Source: CBDUBH01 sp965365345 (lineage in GTDB: Bacteria > Bacteroidota > Ignavibacteria > Ignavibacteriales > SURF-24). From it: a DNA stretch of 51,438 nucleotides. This document shows positions 43,444 through 51,438 of the stretch, in pieces. How positions within the stretch are numbered: position 1 is the first letter of the stretch; every line of letters begins with the position of its first letter. The position numbers and the translations under genes were made by a program. Location: contig CBDUBH010000013.1 of the NCBI GenBank assembly GCA_965365345.1, positions 1 to 51,438 on the forward strand. The letters run 5' to 3'. Below the pieces are notes generated by a model. It was not told the DNA's origin and did no database searches. It saw only the letters and a program-made list of their open reading frames with translations.

Positions 43444-44640
43444 ATGAATATTTTAGTAGTAAATTATGAATATCCCCCAATCGGCGGCGGCGGCGGAGTT
43501 ATCAGCAAAGATATTTCCGAAGAGATTGCGCTGATGGGTCACAACGTAACGGTTGTTACATCACACTTTGGTGATCTTCCGCAAAAAGAAATTTTGAATA
43601 ATGTTGAAATAATTAGAGTTCCTGTTGTTTTCAGAAATAAACAAAATACGGCATCGCTTCTTTCTATGCTAAGTTACGTTCCTTCAAGTATTTTTGAAGT
43701 TGAAAAAATTTTCAAACAAAAGAATTTTGATGTTATAAATACTCACTTTGCCGTGCCAAGCGGACCTGCCGGATATTATATGTCAAAAAGATTTAATATT
43801 CCGAACGTGCTTTCAATTCACGGCGGCGATATTTACGATCCGAGCAAATCACTTTCTCCGCATAAAACTTTCGGATTAAAGCAGACCGTAAAAAAAATGC
43901 TTGAAACAGCAGATAAAGTTGTTGCGCAATCTTCAAATACAAAAAATAATGCGATCGATTTTTACGGGGTTAATAGAGAAATTGAAATTGTACCGTTGGG
44001 AATTAAGCAAAGTGTTTATAAAGAAAAATCGCGGAAAGAACTTTCACTTCCCGAAAACAAATTTCTTTTAGTAACTGTTGGAAGATTAGTAAAAAGAAAA
44101 AACCTTGAACAGCTGCTGGAAATTTTTTCTGAAATTCTAAAAGAAAAAGATGCTGAACTTTTAGTGATTGGCGATGGTCCCGAAAAAGAAAATCTTATTT
44201 CAAAATCACGTGAATTAAAAATTGAAAACTCAGTAAAAATGCTCGGCAGAGTTTCCGATGAAGAAAAATTTCAATATCTCGCAGCATCCGATATTTACGT
44301 ATCAACGGCAATGCATGAAGGATTCGGAATTGTTTTTTTAGAAGCGATGGAATGCGGGCTTCCCGTGATCTGCTACAATAACGGCGGTCAAGTCGATTTT
44401 CTTAAAAATGAACAAACCGGCTATTTAATTCAATTAAACGAAAAAAATATTTTCAAAGAAAAACTGATTTCACTTTTGAACAATCAAAAATTAAGAGAGA
44501 ATATTTTTTCATTCAATAAAGATTACGTGAAGAATTTTTACATAAGAAGTATTGCCAAGCAATATTTAGAAATATTTAATGGTGTTTTAGGAAATTATCC
44601 AAGTTTAAACAATGAAAAGAGATATAAGCAAGCTTACTGA
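43444..44640 (+). CDS. Glycosyltransferase family 4
   Basis: The 398-residue canonical GT4 enzyme begins MNILVVNYEYPPIGGGGGVI (Gly-rich acceptor-side loop). Further features are THFAVPSGPAGYYMSKRFNI, SIHGGDIYDPSK, VPLGIKQSVYK, LLVTVGRLVKRKNLEQLLEI (about 199-218), VIGDGPEKENLI, STAMHEGFGIVFLEAMECG (E-x7-E donor motif, near 285-303), and LPVICYNNGGQVDFL. CGGAG at 43416-43420 precedes a 5-codon ORF whose stop overlaps this ATG. The 3' end overlaps the GlpD-like gene by 29 bases. Confidence 0.92.
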   Translation: MNILVVNYEYPPIGGGGGVISKDISEEIALMGHNVTVVTSHFGDLPQKEILNNVEIIRVPVVFRNKQNTASLLSMLSYVPSSIFEVEKIFKQKNFDVINTHFAVPSGPAGYYMSKRFNIPNVLSIHGGDIYDPSKSLSPHKTFGLKQTVKKMLETADKVVAQSSNTKNNAIDFYGVNREIEIVPLGIKQSVYKEKSRKELSLPENKFLLVTVGRLVKRKNLEQLLEIFSEILKEKDAELLVIGDGPEKENLISKSRELKIENSVKMLGRVSDEEKFQYLAASDIYVSTAMHEGFGIVFLEAMECGLPVICYNNGGQVDFLKNEQTGYLIQLNEKNIFKEKLISLLNNQKLRENIFSFNKDYVKNFYIRSIAKQYLEIFNGVLGNYPSLNNEKRYKQAY

Positions 44641-46330
44641 AAATGAATTTGATGTTGTTGTAATAGGCGCAGGAATGTTCGGAGTTTGTGCCGCTTGGGA
44701 AGCTGCGCACCGCGGACTTTCGGTTGCATTAATCGAAAAAGGAGATTTTTGCGGCGCAACATCCGCGAATCATTTTAAAATGGTTCATGGCGGAATCCGC
44801 TACATTCAACACGGAGACATTTACCGCATCAGAGAATCAAGCACTGAGCGTTCAGCATTTTTACGCGTTGCTCCGCATCTTGTACAGCCTTTACCGATCA
44901 TGATCCCTACTTACGGACATGGGATGAAAGGTAAAGAAATTTTAGGCACGGGAATGTGGCTTTACGATCTTTTTACTGCAGATAGAAATCTCGGGATTGA
45001 AGATCCAAAAAGAAAAATCCCGGTAAGCAAATTTATTTCAAGACAAGATGCATTGGATAAATTTCCCGGTTTGAATAAAGATGGTTTAACAGGAGCAGCA
45101 ATTTTTAACGATGCACAAATGTATAATCCGCCAAGACTTGCACTTTCTTATTTAAGATCTGCAGTTGAACACGGAGCAGTTGCGGCAAATTATTGCGAAG
45201 CAACCGGATTTACAAAAAAGGGAAACAAAGTTACCGGCGTAATTGCAAAAGATATTTTGAATAATGAAAATTTTGAGATAAGAGGAAAATTCGTTTTAAA
45301 TACGGTTGGTCCGTGGACAAACGAATTGCTTGAAAAAAGTTTAGGATTTAAGGTTGAACCTGATCCCGCATTTTCACGCGACGCTGCTTTTGTTGTAAAA
45401 CGTGTTCCTCAAAATAATATTGCACTTGCAACAACATTGAAAACAAAAGATGTTGATTCATTGATAGATCGCGGCGGCAGACACGTTTTTATGGTTCCCT
45501 GGATCGATAGAAACGTAACATTGATAGGCGTTTGGCACATTGTGTGGGGCGAATCAAAAGATAAAATTTATTTAAAAGAAGAAGAACTTAAAAATTTTAT
45601 CGGCGAAGTTAACGAAGCATATCCCGAAATAAATTTAACAATGAATGATGTTTCAATGATCAATATCGGATTAACCTTATTCGGCGAAAGAACTCCCGGC
45701 TCAACAAAAATGAGTTTCGGAAAACGCTCGCTTATGGTTGATCATCTAAAACAAAATTCAATTGACGGAATGATTTCAATTGTTGGAGTTCGCGCAACAA
45801 TAGCAAGAGGAATTGCAGAAAAAGCTATCGATAAAATTTCAAAAAGGATCAATAAAAACATTTTCGAATCAAAATCAAAAGTGCTTCCTGTTTACGGCGG
45901 AAAGATCGGAATTTTTGATGATTACTTAAAACAGGAAACTTCGCGCACAAATCTTGATCCCAAAATTATGAAATCTTTAATTCATAATTACGGATCAGAA
46001 TATTCAAAAGTTTTAGGATTTGCAGGTGAAGATAAAAATCTTTTATCCCCAATTTCGAATACTGATACTTTAAAAGCGGAAATTATTCACGCAGTTAAAG
46101 ATGAAATGGCGCAAAATATTTTTGATGTTCTTTTAAGAAGAACTGATATCGGAACTGCCGGTAATCCCGGAGTTAAAGCAATTTCAGAGAGTGCGGAAAT
46201 TCTGCAAAAAGAATTGAAATGGAGCGATGAAAGAAAAACTCAGGAAATTGAAAACGCAAAAACTTATTTTGAAATGAACGGCGCGGTAAAAGATTATCAT
46301 TCCGAGCAAAGTTTAAATGAAGTTATTTGA
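44612..46330 (+). CDS. FAD-dependent oxidoreductase, glycerol-3-phosphate dehydrogenase-like
   Basis: The 572-residue protein has the DAO fold: GAGMFG (19-24), IEKGDFCGATSANHFKMVHG, GIRYIQHGDIYRIRESSTER, and APHLVQPLPIMIPTYG, which align with the GlpD/GlpA signature. The C-terminal region has LRRTDIGTAGNPG, as in the DAO_C domain. The central substrate region is divergent: the GlpD TTD motif reads GVWHIVW and the GVRPL motif reads IGLTLF. The oxidised substrate may therefore not be glycerol-3-phosphate. The gene lies inside the EPS operon with a 29-base overlap on the preceding transferase, so a role in making or modifying a glycerol-like or sugar component is plausible. Confidence 0.75.
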   Translation: MKRDISKLTENEFDVVVIGAGMFGVCAAWEAAHRGLSVALIEKGDFCGATSANHFKMVHGGIRYIQHGDIYRIRESSTERSAFLRVAPHLVQPLPIMIPTYGHGMKGKEILGTGMWLYDLFTADRNLGIEDPKRKIPVSKFISRQDALDKFPGLNKDGLTGAAIFNDAQMYNPPRLALSYLRSAVEHGAVAANYCEATGFTKKGNKVTGVIAKDILNNENFEIRGKFVLNTVGPWTNELLEKSLGFKVEPDPAFSRDAAFVVKRVPQNNIALATTLKTKDVDSLIDRGGRHVFMVPWIDRNVTLIGVWHIVWGESKDKIYLKEEELKNFIGEVNEAYPEINLTMNDVSMINIGLTLFGERTPGSTKMSFGKRSLMVDHLKQNSIDGMISIVGVRATIARGIAEKAIDKISKRINKNIFESKSKVLPVYGGKIGIFDDYLKQETSRTNLDPKIMKSLIHNYGSEYSKVLGFAGEDKNLLSPISNTDTLKAEIIHAVKDEMAQNIFDVLLRRTDIGTAGNPGVKAISESAEILQKELKWSDERKTQEIENAKTYFEMNGAVKDYHSEQSLNEVI

Positions 46331-46351
46331 TATAATTTGGAGCAATTGAAA

Positions 46352-47122
46352 ATGGAATTAACTTACGAAAGAAAAGGATTGAACAGAAAGTCAGATGAAC
46401 TTTCAGCACAAATTGAAGCCTTCGATACTTTTTGGGAAGGTCCGGAAGAAGTTGAAAAAGGTTACAGAACTTTATATCAGTTTTACAAAGTGAATTACTT
46501 AAAATATATGCCGCAAAATAAAGATGTCCGTACTTTGGTCATCAGTTGCGGACCCGGATATTTTGTTGATATGCTAAACAGAAACGGATACAAAAATGTG
46601 ATCGGGATTGATTCCGATAAAGAAAAAATTTCGCACGGAGTTAAGCGCGGTTTGAATTTAATTGCAGATAGAGCATTTGAATTTCTGCAAAGCAATATTG
46701 AAGCAAATGGTGAAAAGTTTGATGTGATCATTGCAGAACAGGAAATTAATCACTTAACAAAAACTGAGCTTTTAGATTTTCTTCAACTTTGCAAAATGAA
46801 TTTGGTTAAAGGCGGAACATTAATGGTTCATTGCATAAATGGTGCAAATCCAATTACCGGTTCAGAAGGTCTCTCTCAAAATTTTGATCATTATTTTACT
46901 TTTACCGAATACAGCTTGAAGCAGGCTTTAGAACATTCAAAATTCAACAGCATAAAAGTTTTTCCGTTGAACCTTTATGTATTTTACAAAAATCCGCTTA
47001 ATTACGTTGCGCTGCTTCTTGATAAATCTTTCTCATTGTTTTTCAGGGCGTATTTTATTCTCGTTGGAAAATCAAACAAAATATTTACTAAAAAGATAGC
47101 AGCAGTTTGTAAAAATGATTAG
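46352..47122 (+). CDS. Class I SAM-dependent methyltransferase
   Basis: I chose the ATG at 46352 (256 residues), with GGAG 9 bases upstream; the frame is open from a TTG at 46337. The SAM-binding motif I is TLVISCGPGYFVDML (near 65-79), motif II is VIGIDSDKEKI, and post-I/motif IV is FDVIIAEQEINHL. NLVKGGTLMVHCINGANP follows. A hydrophobic C-terminal stretch (about 215-240) may be membrane-associated. Similar methyltransferases in EPS loci O-methylate sugars or cap glycan chains. The substrate is unknown. Confidence 0.83.
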   Translation: MELTYERKGLNRKSDELSAQIEAFDTFWEGPEEVEKGYRTLYQFYKVNYLKYMPQNKDVRTLVISCGPGYFVDMLNRNGYKNVIGIDSDKEKISHGVKRGLNLIADRAFEFLQSNIEANGEKFDVIIAEQEINHLTKTELLDFLQLCKMNLVKGGTLMVHCINGANPITGSEGLSQNFDHYFTFTEYSLKQALEHSKFNSIKVFPLNLYVFYKNPLNYVALLLDKSFSLFFRAYFILVGKSNKIFTKKIAAVCKND

Positions 47123-47206
47123 CGAAAGTTTAAAGCAGATAAAATAAATGATCTGCATTTAATAATTTTTTCAGGCTTGTTAATTTTTTAAGAAATAAAA
47201 AGTTAA

Positions 47207-48193
47207 ATGTTAAAATCAAATCCTATATTAAAAAAAGTTCTTATTGCATTAAAGATCGTAATTACTGCGGTTCTTTGTTATTTGATCATAACAAAATTGA
47301 ATTGGAATGATCTTAAATCAGCAATGAAACATTCAAATATTTATCTGCTTCAACTTGCATTTGTAATAATGTTTTCAGGATTGGTTTTAAGTGCGTACAA
47401 ATGGAAAGTTTTACTCGAAATTCACAAAATATTTTACAAGTATTTTAATCTGCTCAGTTATTATTTAATAGGTTTTTTCTTTAATAATTTTTTACCGACA
47501 AATATCGGCGGTGATTCGTACAGACTTTATAAAACTTATAATAATTCAACTACAAAATCCGGAGCGATACTTGCAATTTTTTCTGAAAGGATAACGGGAA
47601 TTCTTGCGCTATTGATCATTGGATTTTTAGGCGGTGTTTTCAGTTTTTTTGAAAACCGGAATGAAATTTCTTTAAGTTATATAAAATGGTTCGGCTACAT
47701 ATTTGCCGCATCAATTCCCTTTTTAATTTTGTTCTTTTGGAAATACAGAATAATTGCGGATTTCTTAAAAAAGAAATTGCCATCTAAGATAGTGCTCTTT
47801 CTTGAACATATAAAAGATTACACAAAAGAGCCGAAAAAAATTATCTGGGTTTTTATTATTTCGTTTTTGTTTCAGTCAATGATCGTGGCATCAAGGTTTG
47901 TTTTGATAAAAGCAGTGGGTGCCGATATTGCAATTTCAAATCTTGCTTTAACGGTAGCGCTTGCAACAATAACCGCACTTATTCCTTTAACAATAAACGG
48001 AATAGGTTTGATGGATGGCGCTTACATTTATATGTTTCATAAATTCGGCGTAGGCTTGGAGCAAGCAGCTTTGGTAATGGTTTTTATTCGTGCTTTGAAT
48101 ATTGTAATTTCCATTATCGGCGGAATAATTTACATGATTGAAAAAAAAACGAGCAACCAGGGCGAATTGAATTTTGAAGAAAAATTAACTTAG
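47207..48193 (+). CDS. LPG-synthase transmembrane family protein (flippase-like, UPF0104)
   Basis: The 328-residue integral membrane protein has about 7-8 helices and the family signature LPTNIGGDSYRLYKTYNNS (near 96-114), followed by GAILAIFSERITGI and the later TALIPLTINGIGLMDGAYI. This is the transmembrane module also found in MprF (LPG synthase). Stand-alone members occur in glycan loci and are suspected of lipid or lipid-linked-sugar translocation or transfer. No aminoacyltransferase domain is fused here. Confidence 0.83.
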   Translation: MLKSNPILKKVLIALKIVITAVLCYLIITKLNWNDLKSAMKHSNIYLLQLAFVIMFSGLVLSAYKWKVLLEIHKIFYKYFNLLSYYLIGFFFNNFLPTNIGGDSYRLYKTYNNSTTKSGAILAIFSERITGILALLIIGFLGGVFSFFENRNEISLSYIKWFGYIFAASIPFLILFFWKYRIIADFLKKKLPSKIVLFLEHIKDYTKEPKKIIWVFIISFLFQSMIVASRFVLIKAVGADIAISNLALTVALATITALIPLTINGIGLMDGAYIYMFHKFGVGLEQAALVMVFIRALNIVISIIGGIIYMIEKKTSNQGELNFEEKLT

Positions 48194-48228
48194 CAATTTT
48201 GCTTTAGTTTTAAAATAGAGGGTGTACT

Positions 48229-49776
48229 ATGAATTACAAAAAGAAAGTAAAAGATATAAGCCATCTTAATGCTTACAACGATTTCGATGTCTGCATTATC
48301 GGCGCAGGTCCTTCGGGAATTACGATGGCAAAAAATCTTGTTGAAAACGGAATTAATACCGTAATTCTTGATTCCGGTACTTCCCTGTTAAACTGGGCTT
48401 TTAACAAAAAATTAAAAAGTTTGGCAGCTTATGATTTTTCAGGAAATACGGATTATCCTTTAACAAAAACTAAAGCCCGTTTGATAGGCGGTAATTCAAA
48501 TTTTTGGACAGGAAGATGTGAAAGATTAGCACCAAGCGATTTTGAAAATCATCCTTACACTCCGGAAAATAATCCGTGGCCCGTTAAATATGATGAAATG
48601 GAACCGTATTATTATCAGGCTGAACTTTTATTAAATGTACGCAGCGGAACTCCATCAAAATATGCTCCGCCAAGAAAACATCCTTATCCGCTTCCCGCTT
48701 CAACAGATATTTCTTTTTTAAAAGATCTGATGAACAGAGTGGGAGTTACGGTTGATGATTCCTGTACGGCAACACCAAAACGCGGATTCAGATTTTTCAA
48801 ATGGCAAAAAGAAATTTTACCATCTTTTATTGATTCAAAATTTTTAACAATAATTCAGGATGCTACCGTTACAAAACTTATTCCAAATGATAACGGTGAA
48901 ATTACAAGTGCTGAAGTTGCAACTTTAAAAGATGAAAGAAAAATTGTTAAAGCTAAAATATTTATAGTTTCAGGCGGCGGAATTGAATCTCCGAGAATTC
49001 TTCTTCTATCAAAATCCGATAAATACCCTAACGGTATCGGGAATTATTTTGACAGAGTCGGGAGAGGATTTAACGAACATCCTGCTGTAAATTATTACGG
49101 AAAAATTCCCCATGAATGGGGCACAATAAAACCGACCAATAAAATAGCACGTTCGCGCCAATTCTACGAAACTTTCAGAGAAGAAGGTTTGGGAAGTATT
49201 ATGCCTGTGATCCGCCAAGCCTGGCTGCTTCCACATCACATGGTTGAATTTAAATTGCAGAATATAGGGCACAATAACGCAATGCCCGCAAGCAGATTTA
49301 CAAAAGCGACTTTGTATATGGGCGCAACAATCGAACAGGAAATTCTTGATACGAATCGCGTTACTTTATCGGAAAAAACCAAAGATATTTTTGGAAACCC
49401 GATAGCTCATTTACATTTCGATCTTTCAGAAAAAGATATGATTCTTTTAGACAGATGCCGCGATCTTATACGAGGCTGGTTCAATAAACTTGGCGCTGTA
49501 CAAGTTTACGAAGCTGAAGTTACTTATTCGCGTCATCATCAGGGAACTTGCAGTATGGGCAACGATCCCAGATACAGCGTTGTTGATAAAAATTTGAAAG
49601 TGCACGATACAAAAAATCTTTACGTTTGTGGTGCAGAAGTTTTTACAACAGGCGGAGCAATGCAGCCCGTTTTAACAATAACCGCATTGGCTTTAAGATT
49701 AAGCGAACATATAATTAATAATTTTAAAAAAAACGGAATTAAAACTCCGGCAGAGCAGGAAATAACAAGTAAATAA
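48229..49776 (+). CDS. GMC-family FAD oxidoreductase
   Basis: The 515-residue protein has an N-terminal FAD-binding VCIIGAGPSGITMAKNL (GxGxxG, 25-30), a substrate-side GGNSNFWTGRCERL, VSGGGIESPRILLLS, NEHPAVNYYG, and the C-terminal GMC_oxred_C block HHQGTCSMGND with VCGAEVFTTGGAMQPVLTI. The active-site His lies in the RHHQGTCSMG segment. GMC enzymes oxidise sugar or alcohol hydroxyls. In an EPS locus this may produce a keto- or uronic-type sugar or act on a lipid-linked intermediate. GAGGGTG lies 5 bases before the ATG. Confidence 0.87.
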   Translation: MNYKKKVKDISHLNAYNDFDVCIIGAGPSGITMAKNLVENGINTVILDSGTSLLNWAFNKKLKSLAAYDFSGNTDYPLTKTKARLIGGNSNFWTGRCERLAPSDFENHPYTPENNPWPVKYDEMEPYYYQAELLLNVRSGTPSKYAPPRKHPYPLPASTDISFLKDLMNRVGVTVDDSCTATPKRGFRFFKWQKEILPSFIDSKFLTIIQDATVTKLIPNDNGEITSAEVATLKDERKIVKAKIFIVSGGGIESPRILLLSKSDKYPNGIGNYFDRVGRGFNEHPAVNYYGKIPHEWGTIKPTNKIARSRQFYETFREEGLGSIMPVIRQAWLLPHHMVEFKLQNIGHNNAMPASRFTKATLYMGATIEQEILDTNRVTLSEKTKDIFGNPIAHLHFDLSEKDMILLDRCRDLIRGWFNKLGAVQVYEAEVTYSRHHQGTCSMGNDPRYSVVDKNLKVHDTKNLYVCGAEVFTTGGAMQPVLTITALALRLSEHIINNFKKNGIKTPAEQEITSK

Positions 49777-49872
49777 AATGTGAATTTCAAAATTTTAAAA
49801 CAGTGTTAGGATAGTTTTATAAAATTTTAAATTCATTTTGAAATTTATAAACAGATTTATGAGAATTTATAA

Positions 49873-50670
49873 ATGCAAAATTTAGAAGAACAAAGTTATA
49901 TACGTGCAAAACTTTTTGATAAAAATAAATCCAGTTTTGAAAAATACTGCGAACTTGTAATCGGCGAAGTTTCGGTTTTAAAATTTATTAAATATGAATT
50001 GATCACAACTTTGCTTGGACCAATTCCCGGAGCAATAGGATTGGCGTTAAGAAAAATATTTTATCCGATGCTTTTTGAAAAAGTCGGTAGAGGCGTTGTA
50101 TTCGGAAAAAGTATTACGATCCGCAATCCGAAAAAGATCATACTTGGTGATAATGTTATTGTTGATGATTATTCTGTAATTGACGCACGCGGCGCAGGAG
50201 AAGATGGAGTCTATATCGGAAACGATACGATAATAAACAGAAGCTCTTCAATTCAAGCCAAACTCGGCTCAATTTATATTGGTGCCGGAACAGATATCGG
50301 AATGTTCAGCGTAGTGCATTCACAAGGCGGCGTTAGAATTGGCGATATGGTAACTTTAGGCGGCGGTTGCAAAATCAGCGGCGGAATTTTTCAAATAGAT
50401 TTTGATTCTGAAACTGAAATTTCAAACAACGAAAAAATAAATTCGTTTGAAGCGCGTGAGCAAAAAAGATTTACAAATGGTCCCATTGTAATTGGGGACA
50501 AATGTATTTTCGGGATGGGTGCAATAATTTTGGATGGTGTAAACGTCGGCAACGGCAGTGTGATCGGTGCCGGAAGCGTAATTACAAAAGACATACCCGA
50601 ACTTTCGGTTGCTGCCGGAGTTCCCGCAAAAGTATTACGCAAACGCGGTATGAAAGAAGAATTAATTTAA
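49873..50670 (+). CDS. Hexapeptide-repeat acyltransferase (left-handed beta-helix)
   Basis: The 265-residue protein has an N-terminal helical segment (1-70) and then isoleucine-patch hexapeptide repeats: ITIRNPKKIILGDNVIVDDY, VYIGNDTIINRSSSIQAKLG, IYIGAGTDIGMFSVVHSQGG, and VIGDKCIFGMGAIILDGVNV. The closing VIGAGSVITKDIPELSVAAG, VPAKVLRKRG is typical of WbbJ/CysE-type acetyltransferases. H156 in SVVHSQGG fits the catalytic His position. It likely O- or N-acetylates a sugar of the repeat unit, giving the substrate that a deacetylase or SGNH enzyme could later remove. Confidence 0.88.
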   Translation: MQNLEEQSYIRAKLFDKNKSSFEKYCELVIGEVSVLKFIKYELITTLLGPIPGAIGLALRKIFYPMLFEKVGRGVVFGKSITIRNPKKIILGDNVIVDDYSVIDARGAGEDGVYIGNDTIINRSSSIQAKLGSIYIGAGTDIGMFSVVHSQGGVRIGDMVTLGGGCKISGGIFQIDFDSETEISNNEKINSFEAREQKRFTNGPIVIGDKCIFGMGAIILDGVNVGNGSVIGAGSVITKDIPELSVAAGVPAKVLRKRGMKEELI

Positions 50671-50697
50671 TACACTTTATAAATTTCGGAGAAAAAA

Positions 50698-51438
50698 GTG
50701 AAAGTTGCAGTAACCGGAGCGTCCGGTTTTATCGGAAAAAATCTAGTTAATCACTTGATTGAAAATGAATATCAAGTAGTGCCGATTATTCGTGATGAAA
50801 AAAAACGGAAAAAATTTACCAAAGAATTTTCCATTAAACCTGTGGTTTGCGATATAAACGATTTTGAAGGCTTACTTAATGCCTTTCAAAATGTTGATGC
50901 CGTAATTCATTTGGCAGCACTTTTTAATAATCCCGAAAATACTTGGCAGGATTTTAAAGACGTAAATGTTGAAGGCACTAAAAATGTTTTAAAAGCCGCA
51001 TGCAGCGCCGGTGTAAAAAAAGTGATCCACTGCAGTACGATCGGAGTTGCCATTGATTCAGGTGAAATGCCCTACAATGAAGAATCTCCTTACGCATTTC
51101 CCGAAAATGATAAGTATGAAAGTACAAAATACAAAGCCGAAAAAGCCGCGCTGGAATTCAACAATAAAAATAGTTTAGATGTTACCGTAATTAGACCTGC
51201 GCAGGTTTACGGTCCCGGCGATACAAGCAAAGTAAAATTTTACAAAATGATAAAAAAAGGAATCATCGTAAGACCCAAAAAAACGATGAAACATTTGATC
51301 TATATTGATGATCTTTGCCGCGCATTTATTCTTGCTCTTGAAACTGAAAATTTAGGCGGCGAGATAATAATTATCGGGCAGAACTCCGCAATTCCGCTTA
51401 GAGAAATGATGGAAATCTCTGCGGAAACTTTGAATGTT
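50698..51438 (+). CDS. NAD-dependent epimerase/dehydratase, partial (cut by window end)
   Basis: A frame open from the GTG at 50698 (CGGAG 7 bases upstream) to the last base gives 247 residues. NAD-binding TGASGFIG lies at 6-13, then VDAVIHLAA, CSTIGVAID, and the catalytic pair YESTK (Y140, K144). RPAQVYGPGD follows, then HLIYIDDLCRAFILALE. It belongs to the extended SDR family, near the GalE-like or dihydroflavonol-reductase-like branch. The substrate is probably a nucleotide sugar or lipid-linked sugar of the EPS pathway. The C terminus, which decides specificity, lies beyond the window. Confidence 0.87.
   Translation, partial: MKVAVTGASGFIGKNLVNHLIENEYQVVPIIRDEKKRKKFTKEFSIKPVVCDINDFEGLLNAFQNVDAVIHLAALFNNPENTWQDFKDVNVEGTKNVLKAACSAGVKKVIHCSTIGVAIDSGEMPYNEESPYAFPENDKYESTKYKAEKAALEFNNKNSLDVTVIRPAQVYGPGDTSKVKFYKMIKKGIIVRPKKTMKHLIYIDDLCRAFILALETENLGGEIIIIGQNSAIPLREMMEISAETLNV

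Noticed and set aside
46337..46351. TTG start for the methyltransferase
   Set aside because: GGAG within that segment is correctly spaced for the ATG at 46352.
50502..50750. Plus-strand 82-residue ORF near the end
   Set aside because: It is in another frame of the acyltransferase and epimerase genes, is Arg/Cys-rich with no family features, and is a shadow.
15253..51438. Genomic island acquired by transfer
   Set aside because: There is no integrase, tRNA, transposase or direct-repeat boundary, and base composition and codon style look like the flanks; transfer is possible but unsupported.

Overview
The window is AT-rich chromosomal DNA. It looks like a member of the Ignavibacteria/Chlorobi-Bacteroidota side of the FCB group. 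Four proteins end in the type IX secretion (T9SS) sorting domain with the NYPNPFNPSTxI box and a terminal KKMxLVK, a SusC-like TonB receptor is present, and initiation regions often carry GGAG-type ribosome sites and use TTG or GTG starts. The species assignment is inference. No rRNA, tRNA, CRISPR array, transposase, integrase or phage gene was seen.

Layout. (1) 1-11.1 kb is mixed housekeeping and envelope genes: the N-terminal part of a TonB-dependent receptor (minus strand, cut by the window start), a T9SS-exported putative zinc peptidase, an orphan CheB, two thioredoxin-fold proteins, a DUF4139 protein, a patch of palindromic repeats, and an SbcD/SbcC-like pair on the minus strand. (2) 11.2-15.1 kb holds two tandem SGNH-hydrolase-type T9SS proteins, the second of which has lost its catalytic residues. 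(3) 15.1-19.7 kb is the start of an exopolysaccharide (EPS) locus: initiating sugar-phosphate transferase, small SLBB protein, Wzc-like chain-length tyrosine kinase. (4) 19.7-23.8 kb has two paralogous secreted parallel beta-helix proteins on the opposite strand. (5) 24.4-51.4 kb is one long plus-strand run of about 20 tightly spaced genes: nucleotide-sugar epimerases, Wzx-type flippase, two AsnB-like amide synthetases, five clear glycosyltransferases plus a DUF354 protein, heparinase II/III-like protein, Wzy-type polymerase, polysaccharide deacetylase, CapK-like ligase, GlpD-like and GMC oxidoreductases, methyltransferase, LPG-synthase-type membrane protein, hexapeptide acyltransferase, and an epimerase cut off by the window end.

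Together, regions 3 and 5 form a Wzx/Wzy-type EPS or capsule pathway: priming on undecaprenyl phosphate, assembly by glycosyltransferases, flipping, polymerisation, and length control by the BY-kinase. The uronate-type epimerase, heparinase-like protein and two amide-synthetase homologues suggest (inference) a uronic-acid-containing, possibly amidated polymer. The interleaved secreted SGNH and beta-helix proteins could bind, trim or modify that polymer outside the cell.

The most notable structure outside the genes is a recurring GGGC-containing element after a TATA-like box. It lies 56-139 bases before six transcription-unit heads, all in or next to the EPS region. Also notable are a perfect 16-bp inverted repeat inside the EPS operon and several clear rho-independent terminators.
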